DNA of 64,000 nucleotides from Enterovibrio paralichthyis (GTDB lineage Bacteria > Pseudomonadota > Gammaproteobacteria > Enterobacterales > Vibrionaceae): the NCBI RefSeq assembly GCF_019209835.1, contig NZ_JAHUTS010000021.1:1-64000 (forward strand). Direction: 5' to 3'. A program made the translations under genes and the position numbers. Positions 54,801 to 61,837 of this stretch are shown in pieces. The notes under the pieces were generated by a model that was not told where the DNA came from, did not search any database, and saw only the letters and a program-made list of their open reading frames with translations. Each line of letters starts with the position of its first letter. Position 1 is the stretch's first letter.

Positions 54801-55231
54801 TTGAAGCCCTGGCGGAATATGCTTTTGAAGCCAACCCTGAAAAACTGCAACAATTGAGGGAGTTAGGCGGAGAGTTTACCCGTATGGCGGATAAATTTAC
54901 TGGCAATAAACCGGACAAGACCGATCTGCTGCGCGATACGCTGGTCAAGGTGATGACAACCACATTGAGCTACTGGCACAACAGCACAGGTAAAACCAAA
55001 TTCGATTTGGCTGAAGAAAGTGGCTTGTGGCGGGTTTACCTCGACCGCAGTACGCTTCAAACCCGTACGCTGGACAAGTATCTGCACACAGAAACCGTAC
55101 CGAAGACGCCTCGCTGGCGAACAGTGATTAACACCATCGACTTCGTTCTAGAGCGCTGCCAGGACGATAACCCTGAACGGAAAGAGCTGGAACAACTCAG
55201 GGAGCGGCTACAGTTGCTAATCACCCGATAA
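51854..55231 (+). CDS. chiS: Chitin catabolic cascade sensor/regulator ChiS
   Basis: Membrane-bound hybrid kinase that controls chitin utilisation; in V. cholerae it is held inactive by the periplasmic chitin-binding protein and directly binds DNA. The 1125-residue product has TM1 (about 12-34), a periplasmic sensor domain (35-350), TM2 (352-373), HAMP, HisKA with His465 in SHELRTPLHG, an ATPase domain, a receiver with Asp767 (MLLDVMMPELSG), a PAS segment, and a C-terminal region of about 110 residues that in V. cholerae binds DNA. The ATG at 51854 follows CAGGCAAAG; a TTG start at 51839 gives 1130 residues and His470/Asp772, nearly the V. cholerae numbering as I recall it. Its ligand partner cbp is next. 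Confidence 0.92.
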   Translation: MHKKQKFKRLQHTLMLAFLVLSITPLTLLAMFFLESHSSDLEQQSTTHLAFLRDNKKEQIVSYFDARYSEVKSFSRSELATASGGRFYGLVASFHQLGNSQEQSRQIARERYGLKADSTLNAATNDSNFAGSERYRLLHKRYDWAYKEHLKRSDFSDILLVDINGNVVYSVQKDETFGANLLSGHWPETAVGKTFADIRTTVSSPLIDNDATPIAFTDFAQSDNGEMVAWFAAPITQQGYLHSYVLFKLPNAPLVEMLNKTPKEKGYISTLLVGSDKIPRNLSATSVLTPVDSSSIQAALAGQSDVGSFLSIDQQKVLGAFAPILVQDKSWAIILELPEEEAFARIYQLEKIFIVVMLVAIFLVVVASHLLSNSITAPLLKLTWAAEQVSAGDLDQKISSTDREDEIGRLAVSFARMQRSVRDKLALIREQNKELEHNIQLIKQKNDELQQADRMKDDFLATTSHELRTPLHGMVGIAESMLAGAEGPLPERQKHQLQMIINSGERLSNLVDDLLDYHKMRYGDLEISPQAVDTANAVRLVIELSSHLLGGKPVRIINQVPIDLPLVRADEQRLEQVLYNLIGNAIKYTDEGKIIISATVLEGQLRIQVVDTGQGIPSDQLEYIFEPLTQAAGSSANYRQGAGLGLSISRQLIDIMGGQLYVSSQPMVGTTFSFTLPLATEEDKARTRLANNVHFAAPKLELDNTGFSELPDNPDGPLILVVDDEPVNLQVLNNFLRLEGYRVKAVENGRQAIESVTMEKPALMLLDVMMPELSGYEVCNHLRERYSRTDLPIIMLSALGQVQDKVKGFDAGANDYLTKPFNKDELSARIRAYIDAALTEKEREQNRELQSEIHFREQVEAGLREVQNRLLGLLDSAPEGILCVQENGRISYANDACSNVFHLSAEQLERHNIDDFLAMALPEPDSSRGHYSGQIRFRVDGDILALDTDVIALPESSGLQMMLLISSGHKASSHRVHQLESAVEALAEYAFEANPEKLQQLRELGGEFTRMADKFTGNKPDKTDLLRDTLVKVMTTTLSYWHNSTGKTKFDLAEESGLWRVYLDRSTLQTRTLDKYLHTETVPKTPRWRTVINTIDFVLERCQDDNPERKELEQLRERLQLLITR

Positions 55232-55252
55232 GCCCGCTTAACCCGAACCACC

Positions 55253-55271
55253 AGCCCCGCATGTCGGGGCT
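55253..55271 (+). terminator. Terminator of chiS
   Basis: Stem AGCCCCG / CGGGGCT with a 5-nt loop, then TTTT. Confidence 0.88.
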
Positions 55272-55698
55272 TTTTACTGCCCTTTACACACCCATCGCGT
55301 CACTCGCTCACTGGCATAATTACACGCACACCTTCACCCGACGTGCACCAGCTAAAGCCAAGCATCCGGAGCAGTATCGATGCCCCTACTCCCCAGAAGA
55401 TATTGCTGTAGACCCCGTCGCATTTAACCTGCCACCAAGACTTAATTCGGGATGCGAAGACACATTCAGAAAACGGCATAAAGACGATTTCCCGGCAGTA
55501 GCAACGGCTAAAATGGCGCTCAAAATTTGTTCTCAGCCTCTGGTCAACCCTGTAAATGTTCGTTTATGAGAAGACAATCACAACAAATGGACATCAGAAA
55601 TTTTCAGCAATAAATAAACCGGTTTTAACGTTGGCGATCAGGATCACCATTATTAACCCCAAAAGGAAAAGCCTTACAAATAGGAGATAATAACAATA
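55272..55698. other. Upstream part of the chiS-cbp gap
   Basis: About 430 bases without a supported gene. A plus-strand frame (55261-55569) begins inside the chiS terminator and has no binding site. One copy of the repeat GGTTTTAACG is at 55621-55630, far upstream of the main promoter group. Confidence 0.55.
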
Positions 55699-55744
55699 GT
55701 GACCACTTACATAGATATGAAAAAGCACAGGGTTTGTGGCGATA

Positions 55745-55760
55745 TTTGACCTGCATCAAA
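55745..55760. promoter_or_regulatory. CRP-like site upstream of the chitin operon
   Basis: TTTGA-CCTGCA-TCAAA is a symmetrical match to the CRP consensus TGTGA-N6-TCACA with one mismatch in each half. The chitin operon is known to need CRP in V. cholerae. Confidence 0.5.
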
Positions 55761-55782
55761 CCACTTTTCACCACGTTGAAAT

Positions 55783-55796
55783 CGTCAATATTGACG
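55783..55796. promoter_or_regulatory. Palindromic operator-like site upstream of cbp
   Basis: CGTCAATATTGACG is a perfect 14-bp palindrome; with flanks it is a 22-bp palindrome (55779-55800) with one mismatched pair. It is the most symmetrical element in this gap and a good candidate for a ChiS or other regulator site. Confidence 0.5.
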
Positions 55797-55835
55797 GTTT
55801 TAACGCACTGCATTTTGGTTTTAACGGTTTTTACG
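55796..55835 (+). repeat. Three direct repeats of GGTTTTAACG ahead of cbp
   Basis: Copies at 55796-55805 and 55817-55826 (21 bp apart, two helical turns) and a variant GGTTTTTACG at 55826-55835; a further exact copy lies at 55621-55630. Helical phasing and location suggest binding sites of a regulator, most simply ChiS. Confidence 0.5.
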
Positions 55836-55939
55836 GACGACCCGATTGACCAAAAAATGGAACCGGAGTTTCCTTAGCTTGCACTGAGCCTGCACGGCCA
55901 TGTGAATAGACAGGATCACTTGCCTGATTATTCATAGCG

Positions 55940-55977
55940 GGTTCCGGCCTGACCAAATTGATTAAACGGTCAGAACC
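55940..55977 (+). promoter_or_regulatory. Stem-loop in the cbp leader
   Basis: CTGACC (55949-55954) pairs with GGTCAG (55968-55973), with the outer arms GGTT / AACC. It ends about 30 nt before the start codon. There is no T-tract; an mRNA-level control element or sRNA target is possible. Confidence 0.4.
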
Positions 55978-56009
55978 AAGTGGAACAAAGCAACTAGTAA
56001 GGAACAGCT

Positions 56010-57692
56010 ATGCTTGCCAATCTAAAGAAAACAAAACTTGCGTTAGCCGTCGTTGCGGCCGCAGCGTCGGTACTGACAGCTCCTGTTGTCAGCGCTGCTG
56101 ATCGAGTAGAACTGACTGTTGTACCTGACTTTTACCCTCAACTTACCCGTAATTTTAACCCGTTCCTGCAGAACAACCTGAAATCAACGCTGGACTTCGT
56201 TTACGAGCCACTCGTTATTTTCAACCAGTTGGACGGCAACAAGCCTGTTATGCGTCTGGCGAAGGACTACACAATTTCAGATGACCTGAAAAAAGTAACC
56301 TTCGAAATTCGTGACGGCGTTAAGTGGTCTGACGGCAAACCTTTCACTGCAGCAGACGTAGCATTTACCTACGACCTGATCCGCAGCAATGCAGCGATTG
56401 ACCTTGCTGGTAACGCAGCGCTTATCACTGACGTTAAGCAAAAAGGCAACACTGTTGAAATTACTCTGAAAGAAGCAAACTCTTCAGCGCCTTTCAAACT
56501 GGTTCAGACTCCAATCGTTCCTAAGCACATCTGGAGCAAGATTGACAAGCCAGAAGCGTTTGCGAACGAGAACCCTGTAGGTTCTGGTCCATTCACAGAA
56601 GTTGATACCTTCACAAGCAACCTGTACGTTCAGTGTCAAAACCCGAACTACTGGGACGCTTCCAACCTGGAAATCGACTGTCTGCGTATGCCTCTGATCA
56701 ACAACAACGACGGTCTGCTGTCTAAGATTGTTGCTTCTGAGCTGGACTGGACGTCTTCGTTCATCCCAGACATCGACGCAGTTTATGCTTCTGTGAACAA
56801 GAACCACAAATACTGGCCAGCACCAGTAGGTTCTGCGGTTAACCTGCTGGTTAACTTCGAACACCCAGAAGCAGCGAAAAACGAAGCGCTGACTAACGTT
56901 GACTTCCGTCGCGCAATGTCTACCGCTATCGACCGTCAATCTATCATTGACATCGCGTTCTACGGCGCAGGTACTCCAAACCACTCTGCAGCAGGTATCG
57001 CTGCTCTGTACCAAAGCTGGTCTGACAAAGACGTTTACGAAAAAGCGAAAGTATTTAACTCATACAACGTTGCTAAGTCTAAAGAGCTGCTGAAAAAAGC
57101 TGGCTTTAAAGACACCAACGGTGACGGCTTCGTAGAGACTCCATCAGGCAAGAGCTTCGAGCTGGCTATCCAGACTCCATCTGGCTGGACTGACTGGAAC
57201 AACACTGCACAACTGGCTGCAGAAAACCTGGCTGACGTAGGTATCAAAGCGAAAGCAGTAACCCCAGACTTCTCCGTATACAACGAAGCAATGGCTGGCG
57301 GTACTTTCGACGTAGCGTTGACTAACTACTTCACAGGTCCAGATCCACACCTGACTTGGGACTCTGGCTTCCACTCGCGCTTCATGGGTAAAGAAGGTAA
57401 CCCACGCTTCGCGATGCACCGCTTCAAGAGCGCTGAGCTAGACAAACTGCTGGACAGCTTCTACGCAACGGCTGACAAGTCTGAGCAAATGGAAGTTGCA
57501 CACAAGATTGAGAAGATCCTGTCTGACAATCAAGTGGTAATCCCAGTTCTGTCTGCTGTTCAGATGTACCAATTCAACGAATCACGCTTCACCGGCTGGT
57601 GGGGTGCGGACAACGCGAAAGGTCGTCCAATGATTTGGCAAGGTACTCCAGAGCGTCTGCTGCACGTTCTTGACCTGAAGCCTAAAGCTTAA
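56010..57692 (+). CDS. cbp: Periplasmic chitin-oligosaccharide binding protein
   Basis: Extracellular solute-binding protein of family 5, 560 residues with a signal peptide (MLANLKKTKLALAVVAAAAS and on to VVSAA). The mature part has the family motifs, for example DDLKKVTFEIRDGVKWSDGKPFTAADVAFTYDL. In V. cholerae the homologue binds chitin oligosaccharides and also represses ChiS in their absence, which fits its place beside chiS. Codon use is strongly optimised, as expected for an abundant protein. AAGGAACAG precedes the ATG. A strong stem-loop without T-tract follows it, before the permease genes. Confidence 0.92.
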   Translation: MLANLKKTKLALAVVAAAASVLTAPVVSAADRVELTVVPDFYPQLTRNFNPFLQNNLKSTLDFVYEPLVIFNQLDGNKPVMRLAKDYTISDDLKKVTFEIRDGVKWSDGKPFTAADVAFTYDLIRSNAAIDLAGNAALITDVKQKGNTVEITLKEANSSAPFKLVQTPIVPKHIWSKIDKPEAFANENPVGSGPFTEVDTFTSNLYVQCQNPNYWDASNLEIDCLRMPLINNNDGLLSKIVASELDWTSSFIPDIDAVYASVNKNHKYWPAPVGSAVNLLVNFEHPEAAKNEALTNVDFRRAMSTAIDRQSIIDIAFYGAGTPNHSAAGIAALYQSWSDKDVYEKAKVFNSYNVAKSKELLKKAGFKDTNGDGFVETPSGKSFELAIQTPSGWTDWNNTAQLAAENLADVGIKAKAVTPDFSVYNEAMAGGTFDVALTNYFTGPDPHLTWDSGFHSRFMGKEGNPRFAMHRFKSAELDKLLDSFYATADKSEQMEVAHKIEKILSDNQVVIPVLSAVQMYQFNESRFTGWWGADNAKGRPMIWQGTPERLLHVLDLKPKA

Positions 57693-57703
57693 TCTCTAAA
57701 ACT

Positions 57704-57723
57704 GGCGGCGCATCCGCGCCGCC
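57704..57723 (+). promoter_or_regulatory. Intercistronic stem-loop after cbp
   Basis: GGCGGCGC-atcc-GCGCCGCC forms a very stable 8-bp GC hairpin without a T-tract, 12 nt after the cbp stop and about 85 nt before the first permease. It probably protects the 3' end of an abundant cbp message or attenuates read-through. Confidence 0.6.
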
Positions 57724-57810
57724 ATCTTCCACAGATAAGACTATCGGTACTTTAGACCTCAGAGTTGATTCTTTGGTTACGGCTTCGTCGTGCCACTTAA
57801 GGTGTGTGTT

Positions 57811-58797
57811 ATGGGATTTTTTCTTAATAGATTAATGTTTTATTTTGGTGCGTTGCTCATCGCAGTCACACTGAACTTTATTTTGCCTCGCGCTATGCCG
57901 GGCGACCCAGTGACAATGATGTTCGCAAACGCCAGTGTTCAGGTAACACCTGAGCGTATCGCAGCGATGAAAGAGCTGCTTGGCTTCGTCGACGGCCCTA
58001 TTTATGTTCAGTTCCTGACTTACGTGAAAAGTATCTTCACGTGGGAGCTGGGTATTTCGACGCAATTCTATCCAATGACAGTGAACGAGCTGATTGCCAA
58101 ATCACTGGGCTGGACCCTGTTCCTGGCAGGTAGCTCCACAGTAATGGCATTCTGTATCGGTTCTCTGGTCGGTATCTTTGCCGCCTGGAAACGCGGTAGC
58201 GCATTCGACTCGATGGTATCTCCGGGTTTCATGGCGCTTCAGGCTATCCCACCAGTCGTTATCGGCATGCTTATCCTTTTTGTCTTCGGTATCAGCCTCA
58301 AATGGTTCCCAACGTCTTACGGCATGCCAGAAGGCGCCATCCTTAACTGGACAAGCTGGGAAACCTACTCCGGTATTCTTTATCACGCCGTCCTGCCTCT
58401 GTTCTGTGCAACTGTGGCTCAGATTGGTGGCTTCCTGATCAACATGCGTAACAACATGATCAACCTGCTCAGCGAAGACTACATCACCATGGCGAAAGGT
58501 AAGGGTCTTTCTGAAAACCGTGTTGTCCTGAATTACGCAGCCCGAAATGCATTGCTACCAACAGTAACAGCCCTCTCAATGGCACTGGGTATGGCAATGG
58601 GCGGTCAGCTGGTTGTTGAGATGATCTTCCAGTACCCAGGTCTGGGCACTGCAATGTTGAACGCCGTTAACGGCCGCGACTATCAGGTACTTCAAGGCCT
58701 GCTCATCATGATCACCATCGTAATGCTGACCATGAACTTTATCGCTGACATTCTGATTGTGATGCTCGACCCACGCCTGCGTAAAGGAGGCAAATAA
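57811..58797 (+). CDS. Chitin-oligosaccharide ABC permease 1 (DppB-like)
   Basis: 328-residue inner-membrane subunit of the oligopeptide/oligosaccharide importer class. Six membrane segments, the PRAMPGDPV segment after TM1, and the EAA-type cytoplasmic loop DYITMAKGKGLSENRVVLNYAARNALLP that contacts the ATPases. The ATG at 57811 follows AAGGTG; a GTG at 57790 in the same frame is less likely. It is followed after 2 nt by the second permease. Substrate inferred from cbp and the GH9/kinase genes. Confidence 0.9.
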   Translation: MGFFLNRLMFYFGALLIAVTLNFILPRAMPGDPVTMMFANASVQVTPERIAAMKELLGFVDGPIYVQFLTYVKSIFTWELGISTQFYPMTVNELIAKSLGWTLFLAGSSTVMAFCIGSLVGIFAAWKRGSAFDSMVSPGFMALQAIPPVVIGMLILFVFGISLKWFPTSYGMPEGAILNWTSWETYSGILYHAVLPLFCATVAQIGGFLINMRNNMINLLSEDYITMAKGKGLSENRVVLNYAARNALLPTVTALSMALGMAMGGQLVVEMIFQYPGLGTAMLNAVNGRDYQVLQGLLIMITIVMLTMNFIADILIVMLDPRLRKGGK

Positions 58798-58799
58798 TC

Positions 58800-59825
58800 A
58801 TGAAAGACTTTCTCAAGATCATCAAAGGAAATACCAAAGCACTGATTGGTGTGTCCATTATCCTGGTGTTTATCCTGGTCGCCATTTTCGCACCATTCCT
58901 GTCAAAGTATGACCCACAAAAACGTACTGGTGCTCCTCACGAGTACCCAGGCTTTGTTGTGAAAGCGGCACAAGCTAACCCTGATGGTTGGGTTGCTGAG
59001 AATCTGGCAGACAACGCCCGTCGCCTGCGCATCTCCAAAGATGCAGAGCATGTTCTGGGCACCACCCGCCTGGGCCGTGACATTTGGTCTCAGGTTGCAC
59101 ACGGCGCGCGTACCTCACTGTTCGTTGGCTTCACTGCAGGTATCTTCGTGTGTGTGGTTGCAACAGTACTGGGTATTTCTGCTGGTTACTTCGGCGGCCG
59201 CATCGACAACGTCCTCTCCGGTGCGATGAACGTTATGCTGGTGCTACCGCAGCTTCCAATAGTGATGGTTATCGCCGCCTTTGTAGGCCAGGCCGGCCCA
59301 CTGACGATAGCGGTGGTAATTGCCCTCACCTCCTGGGCTTGGGGTGCACGGGTTATCCGCTCACAGACACTGGCGATTCGTGAAAAAGAATTTGTGAAAG
59401 CCGCTGAAGTGCTGGGCGAATCCAAGTTCCGCATCCTGTTTGTTGAAATTCTGCCAAACCTTATCCCGCTGGTTGGCGCAAGCTTCATCGGTTCGGTGAT
59501 GTACGCCATCCTGACTGAATCCGTCCTGTCCTTTATCGGTATGGGCAGCCCAAGTGCAGTGAGCTGGGGTTCGATGCTTTACAACGTGCGTACCTCTTCA
59601 GCAATGCAACTCGGCATCTGGTGGGAAGTATTGGCGCCGTGTATTGCACTTAGCTTGCTTTCATTCGCACTGGCTCTGTTCAACTTCGCGGTCGATGAAA
59701 TCGCCAACCCACAATTGCGAGCGCAGAAAGGTCTTAAGCGCTGGAAGAAAATGCAGGCTGAAGAAACCAAGTCTCGCGCACAAACTGAGCTGGCTCCACA
59801 AGTAGCAATGAGCGGAGAGAAATAA
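58800..59825 (+). CDS. Chitin-oligosaccharide ABC permease 2 (DppC-like)
   Basis: 341-residue partner permease with an N-terminal TM, a periplasmic loop (DPQKRTGAPHEYPG to HVLGTTRLGRDIWSQVAHGARTS) and five further segments; the EAA loop is KEFVKAAEVLGESKFRILFVEILPNLIP. GGAGG lies ahead of the ATG. Its stop overlaps the following start by 1 nt. It forms the membrane channel with the preceding permease. Confidence 0.9.
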   Translation: MKDFLKIIKGNTKALIGVSIILVFILVAIFAPFLSKYDPQKRTGAPHEYPGFVVKAAQANPDGWVAENLADNARRLRISKDAEHVLGTTRLGRDIWSQVAHGARTSLFVGFTAGIFVCVVATVLGISAGYFGGRIDNVLSGAMNVMLVLPQLPIVMVIAAFVGQAGPLTIAVVIALTSWAWGARVIRSQTLAIREKEFVKAAEVLGESKFRILFVEILPNLIPLVGASFIGSVMYAILTESVLSFIGMGSPSAVSWGSMLYNVRTSSAMQLGIWWEVLAPCIALSLLSFALALFNFAVDEIANPQLRAQKGLKRWKKMQAEETKSRAQTELAPQVAMSGEK

Positions 59826-60790
59826 TGAGCGACGCACAACTACAAATCCGCAACCTTTGTGTTGACTACATTACCGACGCGGGCGATGTCCGCGCGGTAA
59901 ACAACGTAAGCTTTGACATTGGCAAAGGCGAAGTATTCGGTCTGGCCGGTGAGTCAGGCTGTGGTAAATCCACCGTTGCCTTTTCCCTGATGCGTCTGCA
60001 TAAGCCACCTGCCTACATCAGCGGCGGCGAAGTGTTCTTCAACGGCGAAGACATCATGAAGTACAGCGATGAGCGCATGAGCCGTTTCCGCTGGAAAGAA
60101 GTGTCCATGGTATTCCAGTCAGCGATGAACGCCCTGAACCCTGTTCTGACCATGGAAGAGCAGTTCTGCGACGTGATCATGCGCCACACCAACATGACCC
60201 GTGAGCAGGCGAAACGCCGTGCGGAAGGCCTGCTGGAGATCGTAGATATCCACCCAAGCCGTTTGAGCGATTACCCGCACCAGTTTTCTGGCGGTATGCG
60301 TCAGCGTCTGGTTATCGCGATTGCGCTGGCTCTGAACCCTAAGATGATCATCATGGACGAGCCAACAACGGCACTGGACGTGGTGGTACAGCGCGAGATC
60401 CTGCAAAAGATCTACGCACTGAAAGAAGAGTTCGGTTTCTCGATCCTTTTCATCACCCACGACCTGTCGCTGATGGTCGAGTTTACTGACCGTATCGGCA
60501 TCATGTACGCCGGTCAGTTGATCGAAGTGGCGCCGTCAAAAGAGATCCTGAAAACCCCATATCACCCATACACCGAAGGTCTGGCTAGCTCATTCCCTCC
60601 ACTAACAGGGCCGAAAACGCACCTGAAAGGTATTCCAGGCAACCCATTGAACCTGCTTGAAATCCCGCAAGGCTGCCGCTTCCAGGCGCGCTGTGGAAAG
60701 ACCAAAGAAAGCTGTTTCAGCGTGGCGAACACCCTGACGCAGATTGAGCCAAACCGTTTCACCAACTGCCACCTGTTTACAGGCAAGTAA
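59825..60790 (+). CDS. Chitin-oligosaccharide ABC ATPase 1 (DppD-like)
   Basis: 321-residue nucleotide-binding subunit with Walker A GESGCGKST, signature FSGGMRQR, Walker B MIIMDEPTTALD and the switch histidine ITHDLS. The C-terminal oligopeptide-transporter domain with its cysteines (CRFQARCGKTKESC) is present. It is coupled to permease 2 by a TAATG overlap. Confidence 0.93.
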   Translation: MSDAQLQIRNLCVDYITDAGDVRAVNNVSFDIGKGEVFGLAGESGCGKSTVAFSLMRLHKPPAYISGGEVFFNGEDIMKYSDERMSRFRWKEVSMVFQSAMNALNPVLTMEEQFCDVIMRHTNMTREQAKRRAEGLLEIVDIHPSRLSDYPHQFSGGMRQRLVIAIALALNPKMIIMDEPTTALDVVVQREILQKIYALKEEFGFSILFITHDLSLMVEFTDRIGIMYAGQLIEVAPSKEILKTPYHPYTEGLASSFPPLTGPKTHLKGIPGNPLNLLEIPQGCRFQARCGKTKESCFSVANTLTQIEPNRFTNCHLFTGK

Positions 60791-60819
60791 TTGGCTTTTT
60801 GCGACTTGTAGGAGTGAGC

Positions 60820-61809
60820 ATGACTAAAGAAATAGGCCAACCAATTGTTGAAGGGAAAAACCTGGTTAAGGACTTCCCTATCAGCAGTAATACGCTGAAC
60901 AAGCCAATGATGCGCGCACTGAATGACGTGTCATTCAAACTGTACAAAAGCCGCGGTCTTTCAGTGGTCGGTGAATCCGGTTCCGGTAAATCCACCACAG
61001 CAAAAATGATCGCCAAAATGTACGCGCCGACCTCAGGTACCATCGAGTACAAAGGCCGCGACATCGCTACCATCAACAAAAAAGACGACCTGATGACTTA
61101 CCGCGAAGGCGTCCAGATGGTATGGCAAGACCCGTTCGGTTCCCTGAACCCAACACACACTATTTTCCACCACATTGCGCGTCCGCTGCACATTCACAAG
61201 AAAGCGAGCAGCAATCCGAAAGAGCTGGAAGAGCAAGTGTATGACCTGCTGAACCAGGTAGGTCTGACGCCGCCAAAAGAAACGGCACAAAAATACCCGC
61301 ACCAGCTTTCCGGTGGCCAACGCCAGCGTGTCAACCTGGCGCGTAACATCGCAGTAGGTGCTGAAGTAGTGCTGGCTGACGAACCCACCTCCATGCTTGA
61401 CGTATCTATCCGTGCAGGTGTCCTTAACCTGATGGAAGAGATGAAGTTCGAGAAAGAGATGGCGCTGCTGTATATCACGCACGACATCGCGACTGCGCGC
61501 TACATCGCTGAAGACCTGGCCGTAATGTACGTGGGCCACATGGTGGAATGGGGTGACTGTGAAGAGATCATTCACCGTCCACAACACCCGTACACGCGAC
61601 TGTTGGTTTCAGCGGTGCCGGATCCAGCGAAGTCTATTCACACTGAATTGGAAGGCAACAAGGGCGAAATCCCATTGTGGACGCCTGATTCTGTAGGTTG
61701 TCCGTTTGCTGGCCGCTGCCTGCACGCAACCGAAAAATGTCGCGAGAAACTGCCTGCTGTCACCAAGCTGGCAGACAACCACTTCGTTCGCTGCTACCTG
61801 TTCGAGTGA
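60820..61809 (+). CDS. Chitin-oligosaccharide ABC ATPase 2 (DppF-like)
   Basis: 329-residue second nucleotide-binding subunit with Walker A GESGSGKST, signature LSGGQRQR, Walker B VVLADEPTSMLD and switch ITHDIA, plus the C-terminal cysteine-containing segment CPFAGRCLHATEKC. The ATG at 60820 (MTKEIGQPIVEGK) follows GGAGTGA; an in-frame start seven codons earlier is not supported. It completes a four-gene importer with the binding protein. Confidence 0.93.
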   Translation: MTKEIGQPIVEGKNLVKDFPISSNTLNKPMMRALNDVSFKLYKSRGLSVVGESGSGKSTTAKMIAKMYAPTSGTIEYKGRDIATINKKDDLMTYREGVQMVWQDPFGSLNPTHTIFHHIARPLHIHKKASSNPKELEEQVYDLLNQVGLTPPKETAQKYPHQLSGGQRQRVNLARNIAVGAEVVLADEPTSMLDVSIRAGVLNLMEEMKFEKEMALLYITHDIATARYIAEDLAVMYVGHMVEWGDCEEIIHRPQHPYTRLLVSAVPDPAKSIHTELEGNKGEIPLWTPDSVGCPFAGRCLHATEKCREKLPAVTKLADNHFVRCYLFE

Positions 61810-61837
61810 TCCTCGGACCGGTAATTTAGGAGGTAAA

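Noticed and set aside
55261..55569. 102-codon plus-strand frame in the chiS-cbp gap
   Set aside because: It starts inside the chiS terminator stem, has no ribosome-binding site, and shows no recognisable protein sequence. A small gene is sometimes annotated here in V. cholerae, so it is worth a conservation check.
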